Origin: Bacilli bacterium | GTDB lineage: Bacteria > Bacillota_I > Bacilli_A > RFN20 > CAG-826 | Direction: 5' to 3' | Assembly (NCBI GenBank): GCA_017551465.1 | Contig: JAFZLN010000128.1 | Coordinates: 1-10,253, forward strand | DNA: 10,253 bases | Shown here: in pieces, positions 5,614 through 10,253 of the stretch | Numbering within the stretch: the first letter of the stretch is position 1 | How the letters are laid out: each line of letters begins with the position of its first letter | The notes under the pieces: generated by a model | The model's input: only the letters and a program-made list of their open reading frames with translations | Database searches by the model: none | Told to the model about the DNA's origin: nothing | Program-made: the position numbers and the translations under genes

Positions 5614-7050
5614 TTATTCTTCTTTGGATTGTTCTTCCTCGGTTTTTCTATTAGGACCAACAATCACATTCACAATTATACCAAGAATTAACGCGCACGC
5701 AACCTCGGTTAATGTGATTGTACCAGCAGCGTTTGGTAAAACGAATGTCATAGCGAAGCCACCAACACCGGCGATTAAGATAACAGAGACAACGAATAAG
5801 TTTCTATTGTCATTGAGATTGACTTTTTGAATCATCTTTAAGCCAGAGACAGCGATGAAGCCGTATAAAGCGATACAGACACCGCCCATGACTGGAGTTG
5901 GGATGGAAGCGAGTAATGTGGAGAATGGTAAGAAGAAGCTGAGGACAATTGCCATAGCAGCGGTCGCCCAGATTGTTCTGATGGAAGCGTTACCAGAGAT
6001 AGCGACACAGCCAACGGATTCACCATATGTTGTGTTACATGCACCACCGAAGAAAGCACCGGCCATTGAGCCAACACCATCACCAAGAAGTGTTCTGTGT
6101 AAGCCTGGTTCTTCTAATAAGTCTTTGCCAATGATGGAACTTAAGTTCTTGTGGTCAGCAATGTGTTCAGCGAAAACGACGAATGCAACTGGAACATAAG
6201 CAACTGCTAATGTGCCAAGGTAGGCACCGAAATTAGCAAAGCTTGTACCATCACTGAATGAGCCGAATGCTTTGATGAATGTGAATTCTGGGCACCAGCC
6301 ACCAATGAATTTGTCCCAACCAGCATTAGCGAAGATATTGAAATCAATAATTTTTAACCATTCTTTATCAAGAGCGAATCCTAAGCCAGTTAATGCTAAA
6401 GATGTGAGATAACCAGCACCGATACCGACGACGAATGGGATTAATCTTAAGAAACCCTTTGGTCTGCTGTAAACGGAAACAACGATAACTGTGATTAAAG
6501 TGACTAACGCCACAAAGATGCAAGCTAAAACGTGCCAGTCAATGACATTAGCACTTGCGCGGAAAGCATCAACTGAACCATAGCCGAAAGAGTTTGCAAC
6601 AGCGTTACCGGATAAACTTAAACCGATGATAGCAACTGTTGGACCAATAACGACTGCTGGCATAACTTTGGAAATCCAGCGGGAACCACAGTATTTGCAG
6701 ATAACGGATAATAAAACGTAAACTAAACCAGCGAAAACCGCACCAATAATGATGCCGAGATAGCCCATGCTCATTGAAGCAGCGCCAGCGAAAGCGGCAA
6801 ACATACTTCCTAAGAAAGCAAAGGAGCTACCTAAGAAGACTGGTGATTTAGATTTTGTGAAAAGTAAATAGACGATTGTACCAACGCCAGCGCCGAATAA
6901 CGCAGCAGAAGTACTTAAGCCATTGCCAACGATCATTGGAACAGCAATGGTTGCAGCCATAATGGCTAATAATTGTTGTAATGCGAAGACAATAGTTTTT
7001 CCCCAACTTGGCTTGTCATTCACATCATAGATGAGATTGTTTGTTGCCAT
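5614..7050 (-). CDS. uraA: Uracil permease (NCS2 family uracil:H+ symporter)
   Basis: This inner-membrane transporter couples uracil uptake to the proton gradient. The 478 residues form about 14 hydrophobic segments after a short cytoplasmic N-terminus. Substrate-site motifs match UraA: GSSFAF (74-79), FAEHIADH with Glu295, and ACNTTYGESVG with Glu344. The two glutamates are 49 residues apart, the same distance as E241 and E290 in E. coli UraA. The tail (RKTEEEQSKEE) is charged and cytoplasmic. A strong AGGAG site lies 8 nt before the ATG. It is the first structural gene of a uraA-upp-prs operon and is preceded by an unusual leader with a peptide gene and terminator, so expression is probably attenuated in response to pyrimidine supply. 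Other NCS2 substrates (xanthine, uric acid) are less likely given upp next door. Confidence 0.95.
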   Translation of the reverse strand: MATNNLIYDVNDKPSWGKTIVFALQQLLAIMAATIAVPMIVGNGLSTSAALFGAGVGTIVYLLFTKSKSPVFLGSSFAFLGSMFAAFAGAASMSMGYLGIIIGAVFAGLVYVLLSVICKYCGSRWISKVMPAVVIGPTVAIIGLSLSGNAVANSFGYGSVDAFRASANVIDWHVLACIFVALVTLITVIVVSVYSRPKGFLRLIPFVVGIGAGYLTSLALTGLGFALDKEWLKIIDFNIFANAGWDKFIGGWCPEFTFIKAFGSFSDGTSFANFGAYLGTLAVAYVPVAFVVFAEHIADHKNLSSIIGKDLLEEPGLHRTLLGDGVGSMAGAFFGGACNTTYGESVGCVAISGNASIRTIWATAAMAIVLSFFLPFSTLLASIPTPVMGGVCIALYGFIAVSGLKMIQKVNLNDNRNLFVVSVILIAGVGGFAMTFVLPNAAGTITLTEVACALILGIIVNVIVGPNRKTEEEQSKEE

Positions 7051-7071
7051 AAATGTTTCTCCTCTCTAAGC

Positions 7072-7100
7072 AAAAAAAATCACCCGACAATAAGGGGTGA
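7072..7100 (-). terminator. Attenuator terminator in the uraA leader
   Basis: On the minus strand, TCACCC (7095-7100) pairs with GGGTGA (7080-7085) around a 9-nt loop and is followed by eight U (7072-7079). It ends 8 bp before the AGGAG site of uraA, so termination here would abort the operon. The first stem base directly follows the stop codon of the leader peptide, so a ribosome at that stop would cover the 5' arm. Confidence 0.85.
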
Positions 7101-7196
7101 CTACAAACAGATAAGAATAGCGAATGGGGATGAAAAATTAGGGAAGAAGCCCCCTAATGCGGCGGGAATCTTACACTTTCTAATTCGTTTCTCCAT
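7101..7196 (-). CDS. Candidate leader peptide of the uraA-upp-prs operon (31 codons)
   Basis: This is a short open frame, ATG at 7194-7196 and TAG at 7101-7103. It begins MEKRIRKCKIPAALGG and continues with a Phe/Ser/Pro-rich half (FFPNFSSPF, then AILICL). An AAAGGA site (7202-7207) lies 5 nt before the ATG. The predicted transcription start is only about 12 nt further up, so the leader seems designed for immediate translation. The mRNA of the second half is very rich in U and C. The stop codon abuts the terminator stem. I infer a regulatory peptide whose translation, not its product, matters: it couples the ribosome to RNA polymerase as in E. coli pyrBI, where a pyrimidine-rich leader encodes a Phe-rich peptide (with a run of three Phe). 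A phenylalanine-type attenuator (four Phe in ten codons) is the main alternative, but it does not fit uracil genes. Confidence 0.65.
   Translation of the reverse strand: MEKRIRKCKIPAALGGFFPNFSSPFAILICL
7133..7158 (-). other. Hairpin followed by a U run inside the leader peptide gene (candidate pause site)
   Basis: On the minus strand, ATTAGGG (7152-7158) pairs perfectly with CCCTAAT (7137-7143) around an 8-nt loop and is followed by UUUU. The hairpin could act as a polymerase pause signal when UTP is scarce, or as a weak extra terminator. A 5-base part of its G-rich arm (AGGGG) can instead pair with CCCCT in the downstream terminator, giving a possible alternative fold. Confidence 0.6.
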
Positions 7197-7214
7197 AGCA
7201 ATCCTTTGCCTAAA

Positions 7215-7242
7215 ACTTTATCACATACACACACTATTGCAA
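7215..7242 (-). promoter_or_regulatory. Promoter of the uraA-upp-prs operon
   Basis: On the minus strand, TTGCAA (7237-7242) lies 16 bp before TAAAGT (7215-7220), with TG one base ahead of the -10. Shifting the -35 by one (TTTGCA) gives a 17-bp spacer. Both boxes are only moderate matches. The predicted start near 7208 gives a leader of about 158 nt. Confidence 0.55.
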
Positions 7243-7325
7243 ACACTTTTTTCAGAAAATTTTCGAGATAAAACATAATTGAGTTTTTGTCAAAAGATTG
7301 GCATGAAATTTATGTGTTTCACACG

Positions 7326-7354
7326 TTGAGAAAATACCACTACTGCGCTAGAAT
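7326..7354 (+). promoter_or_regulatory. Promoter of apt
   Basis: TTGAGA (7326-7331) and TAGAAT (7349-7354) are exactly 17 bp apart, predicting a start near 7361 and a short leader holding only the AAGGGG site. No riboswitch or attenuator fits in that leader, so apt is probably constitutive or controlled at this promoter. A weaker candidate, TTGTCA/TATGTG with an 18-bp spacer, lies at 7286-7315. Between the divergent promoters (7243-7325) I see only A/T-rich sequence. Confidence 0.75.
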
Positions 7355-7388
7355 AAAATTTGTCTTTCGTAAACAAGGGGTATCAATT

Positions 7389-7940
7389 ATGACTAAAAAA
7401 GAACAAGTTATTTCATTATCCGAAAAGCATATTAAGGACGTTCCTGGTTTTCCAAAACCAGGCATCATCTTCAAAGACATCGTTCCAGTATTTGAAGATC
7501 CAGAATATCTCCAAATGGTATTCGATGTGATGGTCGATGAATTAAAAGAAAACAATATTCAATTTGATAAAATCGTCTGTCCAGAAGCTCGTGGATTCTT
7601 ATTTGGTCCAACTCTTGGCTTATTAACAAAGAAAGGTGTTGTCATGGCGAGAAAGCCAGGCAAATTACCAAGACCAGGAAACTGTGTTTCTTATAATTTG
7701 GAATACGGCACCGCTACTCTTGTGATTAGTGAAGATTCTATTAAACCAGGTGATCGCGTTTTAGTGGTTGATGACTTATTAGCCACAGGTGGTTCCGCGA
7801 AAGCTTTATGTGAACTTGTTGAAAGAAGTGGCGCTTCTGTTGCAGGTGTTATGTTCTATATCGAATTAACACCACTCAAAGGCCGTGAACTCCTCAAAAA
7901 ATATCCAGTAATTTCTATCGTTCCAGTTGAAGCTTACTAA
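7389..7940 (+). CDS. apt: Adenine phosphoribosyltransferase
   Basis: This enzyme converts adenine plus PRPP to AMP in the cytoplasm. The 183-residue protein is slightly longer than the usual about 170-180 and opens with an extra charged helix (MTKKEQVISLSEKHIKD). Landmarks are VPGFPKPGIIFKDIVPVF (18-35), the adenine-site CPEARGFLFG (64-73), the flexible-loop ARKPGKLPRP (87-96) and the PRPP loop VVDDLLATGGSAKA (126-139). The open frame extends 34 codons further upstream, but that part overlaps the predicted promoter, whereas the ATG at 7389 follows an AAGGGG site by 8 nt. It is transcribed divergently from the uraA operon and closed by its own terminator, so it is monocistronic. It shares the PRPP pool with Upp. 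Confidence 0.96.
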   Translation: MTKKEQVISLSEKHIKDVPGFPKPGIIFKDIVPVFEDPEYLQMVFDVMVDELKENNIQFDKIVCPEARGFLFGPTLGLLTKKGVVMARKPGKLPRPGNCVSYNLEYGTATLVISEDSIKPGDRVLVVDDLLATGGSAKALCELVERSGASVAGVMFYIELTPLKGRELLKKYPVISIVPVEAY

Positions 7941-7955
7941 GAATTGTTCATACAC

Positions 7956-8001
7956 GTCGCACGTTAAATCTTTAATTTATTAAAACTCGTGCGACTTTTT
8001 T
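7956..8001 (+). terminator. Intrinsic terminator of apt
   Basis: Perfect 8-bp arms GTCGCACG (7956-7963) and CGTGCGAC (7988-7995) are followed by TTTTTT (7996-8001). The 24-nt A/T-rich loop contains further weak self-complementarity. It begins 15 bp after the apt stop codon. Confidence 0.9.
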
Positions 8002-8024
8002 GTGAAAAAATAAATTTTTATGGG

Positions 8025-8054
8025 TTTACAACTGTCAATTTTTGAATATACAAT
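8025..8054 (+). promoter_or_regulatory. Promoter of the riboswitch-controlled nucleoside importer operon
   Basis: TTTACA (8025-8030) lies 18 bp before TACAAT (8049-8054); the overlapping TATACA (8047-8052) gives a 16-bp alternative. The predicted start near 8061 coincides with the first base of a hairpin that leads directly into the aptamer. Confidence 0.65.
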
Positions 8055-8060
8055 AATGGC

Positions 8061-8080
8061 GTCAATGGTTCGCCGTTGAC
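8061..8080 (+). other. 5'-terminal UUCG hairpin abutting the aptamer
   Basis: GTCAATGG (8061-8068) pairs with CCGTTGAC (8073-8080), an 8-bp stem with one U-G wobble, around a UUCG loop. It begins at the predicted transcription start and ends one base before the riboswitch P1 helix, so it could stack on P1. A likely role is protecting the mRNA 5' end or insulating aptamer folding. The loop is closed by G-C, not the extra-stable C-G. Confidence 0.65.
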
Positions 8081-8196
8081 TTCGTATAATTCCCTAATTG
8101 GTGGGTTGTCTCTACGCTACACCGTATAATGTAGCACTACGAATTAAATTGATTCTCGAAATAGTCTTTCGTACATTTCGGCGTTAATTCAAGGTA
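8081..8196 (+). promoter_or_regulatory. Guanine-class purine riboswitch (aptamer 8081-8143 plus switching region)
   Basis: The aptamer has P1 TTCGTA/TACGAA (8081-8086 with 8138-8143) and the J1/2 core TATAAT. The J2/3 core is GTCTCTAC (8108-8115), P3 is GCTACA/TGTAGC (8116-8121 with 8130-8135), and ACTACG closes it. The loop bases GG (8100-8101) and CC (8122-8123) can form the usual L2-L3 kissing pairs. The C in ACTACG is the base that pairs with guanine in this class; adenine switches have U there. P2 is unusually short, only CCC/GGG plus a U-U pair. For switching, 8137-8147 (CTACGAATTAA) can instead pair with 8184-8190 plus 8194-8197 (TTAATTC, GTAG), which breaks P1 and takes the foot of the terminator. 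A TTCGTA copy at 8168-8173 also competes for the P1 3' strand. Ligand binding should favour termination. Confidence 0.88.
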
Positions 8197-8232
8197 GAGG
8201 CTTCCAATTATAGGAAGCTCATTTTTATTTTT
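8197..8232 (+). terminator. Riboswitch-controlled terminator
   Basis: GAGGCTTCC (8197-8205) pairs with GGAAGCTC (8213-8220), with one bulged G and a 7-nt loop, followed by ATTTTTATTTTTT. It lies just before the AAGGAGGAG site of the lipoprotein gene and is the OFF output of the aptamer. Confidence 0.88.
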
Positions 8233-8261
8233 TAGAGATTATAAGGAGGAGAAAAACAAAA

Positions 8262-9536
8262 ATGAAAAAAATACGCTTAGTATCATTATTAGCCTTAGCT
8301 GCTGCTTCTGTTGCCGGTTTAGCAGGTTGCAATAGCGAAGCCGCTGACAGCAATGCGGTTAAAATTGGCTTAATCTGCTTACACGATAGCAGCTCAACAT
8401 ACGATGCTAACTTTATCAATGCTATGAATGAAGCCGTGAAAGACTTAGGCAAAAAAGTCATTTTCGAAAAGAACTGCTTATTAACAGGTGTTAACGAAGA
8501 TACAGCTTGCTTTGATGCCGCTAAAGACTTAGTCGAAAAAGGCTGCAAAGTTATCGTCGCTGACTCTTTCGGTCACCAAAGCCACATGCTCAATGCCGCT
8601 AAAGAATTCAAAGAAGTTCAATTCTGCCACGCGACAGGTACAAATGCCAAAACAGCCAACCAAAGCAACTACCACAATGCTTTCGCTTCCATCTACCAAG
8701 GTAGATTCCTCGCCGGTTACGCTGCTGGTTTAAAATTAGTCGAAGATCACAAAGCTGACTTAGATGCACAAAAAGCCTTAAAAGTTGGTTATGTCGGTGC
8801 CTTCACATACGCTGAAGTTATGTCCGGTTATACATCATGGTTCTTAGGCGTTAGAAACGCTCTTCGTGATTACAACTACTCTGATTCCTTAGTGACAATG
8901 GATGTTTCCTTCACTGGTTCTTGGTACGATCCAGAAGGTGAAGGTTCCGCCGCTGATGCTTTAATCAAAGATGGTGCCGTCCTTGTTTCCCAACACGCTG
9001 ACTCCATGGGTGCTCCAGGTACCTGTGAAAAGGCCAACATTCCAAACATTACATACAATGTCGAAACAAAAGACCAATGCCCAAAAACATATTTAGGTTA
9101 CTCCCGTATCAACTGGGCTCCATATTATAAAGCCGTTGTTAACGCTGTTTACGAAGGCAAAGCAATTGAAAACGAAGTTAACGCTAACTGGACAGGTACA
9201 ATTGCCACTGGTTCCGTTGAATACAATGTCAACTGGGACAACCTCACCAAAGACGCAACCAAATTAGCAGATTACAAAGCCAAATTCGCTGCCGTTGAAA
9301 AAGACGTCAAAGAAAAAGGCGCTGCTAAAGTCTTCGATTGCTCCACATTCACAGTCAGCGGTGCTGCTTTAACAACATACCAAGCTGATACCGATGGTGA
9401 CTTCCAAGGTGATACCGAAGCTATCGTTACAAAAAACGGCGTTTCTTACTTCAATGAAAGTGCTGATGCTTCTGCTCCATACTTCAATGTTGAAATTGAT
9501 GGCATCAACCTCAAGAATAGAAACTACGGTGACTAA
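8262..9536 (+). CDS. BMP-family substrate-binding lipoprotein, probable nucleoside importer component
   Basis: This is a surface-anchored solute-binding protein that would hand its ligand to an ABC permease. The 424 residues start with a lipoprotein signal (MKKIRLVSLLALAAASVAG) and a lipobox LAGC (20-23), so Cys23 should be lipidated. The mature part has the periplasmic-binding-protein fold of the BMP/Med/PnrA family: VKIGLICLHD (34-43), an EKGCKVIVADSFGHQSHML stretch, YQGRFLAGYAAGL, KALKVGYVGAF and SGYTSWFLGVRNALRDYNY. PnrA and related proteins bind purine nucleosides, and a guanine riboswitch controls this gene, so guanosine/inosine-type nucleosides are the likely ligands. The C-terminal DTDGDFQGDTE (376-386) is an Asp-rich loop that might bind metal. 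An AAGGAGGAG site lies 11 nt before the ATG. Frequent C-ending codons suggest high expression. The ABC ATPase follows. Confidence 0.92.
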   Translation: MKKIRLVSLLALAAASVAGLAGCNSEAADSNAVKIGLICLHDSSSTYDANFINAMNEAVKDLGKKVIFEKNCLLTGVNEDTACFDAAKDLVEKGCKVIVADSFGHQSHMLNAAKEFKEVQFCHATGTNAKTANQSNYHNAFASIYQGRFLAGYAAGLKLVEDHKADLDAQKALKVGYVGAFTYAEVMSGYTSWFLGVRNALRDYNYSDSLVTMDVSFTGSWYDPEGEGSAADALIKDGAVLVSQHADSMGAPGTCEKANIPNITYNVETKDQCPKTYLGYSRINWAPYYKAVVNAVYEGKAIENEVNANWTGTIATGSVEYNVNWDNLTKDATKLADYKAKFAAVEKDVKEKGAAKVFDCSTFTVSGAALTTYQADTDGDFQGDTEAIVTKNGVSYFNESADASAPYFNVEIDGINLKNRNYGD

Positions 9537-9556
9537 TCTTTAATTTTTATTAACTC

Positions 9557-9585
9557 GACTTGCTGGTCTTCATGGCCAGCAAGTC
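9557..9585 (+). terminator. Intercistronic hairpin, partial terminator or mRNA stabiliser
   Basis: GACTTGCTGGTC (9557-9568) pairs with GGCCAGCAAGTC (9574-9585) over 12 bp (one U-G) with a 5-nt loop. The trailing TCTTTATTTGTTT is only moderately U-rich, so termination is probably incomplete. Such hairpins after a binding-protein gene commonly keep the lipoprotein at higher levels than the membrane components downstream. Confidence 0.75.
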
Positions 9586-9598
9586 TCTTTATTTGTTT

Positions 9599-10253
9599 AT
9601 GGATGCTATTAGATTTGAAAACATTACAAAGAGATTCGGAAAGAAAGTTGTGGCCAACAAAGATATTTCTTTTTCCATCGAAAAAGGTCTAATTTACTCT
9701 CTTTTAGGAGAAAATGGTTCTGGTAAAACTTCTTTAATGAACGTCCTTGTTGGTATCTATAAGCAAGATACAGGCGATGTTTATATCAATGAAGAGAAAG
9801 TGGATATCAATTCCCCAAGCGATGCTTACAAGCATAAGATTGGTATGATCCACCAACACTTCAAATTAGTGAATACGTTTAGTGCTACTGAAAACGTTGT
9901 TTTAGGTTTGACAAACGCAGACTATAAACTCTTCCAGCAAGAAACAAAAGCGGAAAACGATAAATTAATTGAAGAACTTAAGCTAGAAGCAGAGAAACAT
10001 CCAAATTTAGTAGATGTACTAAAAGATGCAAAAAACAATTATATGATTGCAAAAGCAGACGCTTTAGCGAACGCTAAGCTTAAATTAAAAGAAGAAAAGA
10101 AACAACAGAAGCAAAGTGATAAAAAAGATAGGGCTGAAAATAAAGCAATACTTGCAACTCTACACAACGATAACGAAGCTTTAAAGAAAAAGAAGGCTGA
10201 CATGCGTTTAGAAAAAAGAGAGAAGAGAGAAGCTAGAATCGCATTAAAAAAAT
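9599..10253 (+). CDS. ABC transporter ATPase (BMP/nucleoside importer type), N-terminal part with large charged insertion, cut by window edge
   Basis: This is the cytoplasmic ATPase expected to power the importer served by the preceding lipoprotein. It is open for 218 codons to the window edge. Residues 1-105 are ordinary: MDAIRFENITKRFGKK, Walker A GENGSGKTS (37-45), and a Q-loop region IGMIHQHFKLVNTFSATENV (81-100, Gln86) typical of YufO/NupO-like proteins. From about 113 onward, where the helical domain and the LSxGxxQR signature should come within some 40-50 residues, the chain is instead Lys/Glu/Ala-rich (KLKLKEEKKQQKQSDKKDRA, later LKKKKADMRLEKREKREAR). It reads as a long charged helix or coiled coil through residue 218, and no signature or Walker B has appeared. 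No Shine-Dalgarno site precedes the ATG; the hairpin at 9557-9585 ends 13 nt upstream. The other half is outside the window, so a broken gene cannot be excluded. Confidence 0.85.
   Translation, partial: MDAIRFENITKRFGKKVVANKDISFSIEKGLIYSLLGENGSGKTSLMNVLVGIYKQDTGDVYINEEKVDINSPSDAYKHKIGMIHQHFKLVNTFSATENVVLGLTNADYKLFQQETKAENDKLIEELKLEAEKHPNLVDVLKDAKNNYMIAKADALANAKLKLKEEKKQQKQSDKKDRAENKAILATLHNDNEALKKKKADMRLEKREKREARIALKK

Noticed and set aside
7101..7196. Phenylalanine-type amino-acid attenuator
   Set aside because: Four Phe in ten codons is suggestive, but there is no long Phe run and the genes downstream concern uracil. The Phe codons are a by-product of a U-rich RNA.
7051..7210. PyrR-binding attenuator or a known riboswitch (ykkC/PRPP, preQ1, xanthine NMT1) in the uraA leader
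   Set aside because: I could not find the PyrR consensus loop or the conserved cores of these aptamers. The ORF-to-terminator layout explains the leader better.
7314..7324. GTGT-TTC-ACAC inverted repeat just upstream of the apt -35 box as an operator
   Set aside because: Only four bases per arm; expected by chance in A/T-rich intergenic DNA and no regulator is suggested nearby.
7287..7388. N-terminal extension of Apt by 34 residues
   Set aside because: It would start at TTG, overlap the -35/-10 elements at 7326-7354, and has no family similarity, while the ATG at 7389 has a proper ribosome site.
8081..8143. Adenine riboswitch
   Set aside because: The closing core reads ACTACG with C at the discriminating position; an adenine aptamer would have U there.
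1..10253. Mycoplasma-type genetic code (TGA = Trp)
   Set aside because: Conserved Trp positions use TGG, the toxin gene ends naturally at TGA in an ATGA overlap, and all long proteins are full length with standard stops.
1..10253. CRISPR arrays, tRNA or rRNA genes, insertion sequences
   Set aside because: No regularly spaced repeats, cloverleaf-like T-loop motifs, rRNA-like stretches or transposase-like frames were seen on either strand.

Overview
The window is low-GC DNA with strong Shine-Dalgarno sites. It uses the standard bacterial code: TGA serves as a stop and the long proteins read through without TGA-Trp. The family mix (a clostridial/bacilli-type CofE-like protein next to a COG2509-type FAD enzyme, a BMP lipoprotein importer, a guanine riboswitch) suggests an anaerobic, possibly gut-dwelling Bacillota or Mycoplasmatota-related Bacilli lineage. 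Species-level identity cannot be read from the sequence.

Layout. 1-1889 (minus strand): a two-gene operon with its own promoter, encoding an FAD-dependent dehydrogenase and then a CofE-like (F420 glutamate-ligase family) protein that runs off the left edge. 1923-3282 (minus): a two-gene cassette, an HTH protein fused to a DUF3990/ADP-ribosyltransferase-like domain followed by a 4-bp-overlapping partner with DUF3791-like features. It looks like a toxin-antitoxin unit with a palindromic operator over the -10 box and no leader in front of the toxin start. 3300-3879 (minus): a lone small membrane protein with a PH-like tail, between terminators. 3886-7242 (minus): a uracil salvage operon, uraA-upp-prs, preceded by a leader that encodes a 31-codon peptide ending exactly at the foot of an intrinsic terminator. 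7326-8001 (plus): divergent monocistronic apt with its own promoter and terminator. 8025-10253 (plus): a promoter, a 5' hairpin, a guanine-type riboswitch with terminator, a BMP-family nucleoside-binding lipoprotein, an intercistronic hairpin, and the start of the cognate ABC ATPase, which carries a very unusual charged insertion.

How it fits together. From 3.9 kb to the right edge almost everything serves nucleobase/nucleoside acquisition and conversion to nucleotides. UraA brings in uracil, Upp converts it to UMP with PRPP, Prs makes the PRPP, Apt uses PRPP for adenine, and the BMP ABC system probably imports (purine) nucleosides. Pyrimidine and purine branches appear to be controlled by different RNA devices about 1 kb apart: a translated-leader attenuator resembling enterobacterial pyrBI for the uracil operon, and a ligand-binding aptamer for the purine importer. 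The pyrBI-like leader, the ABC ATPase insertion and the autoregulated HTH-ART cassette are the points most worth following up.
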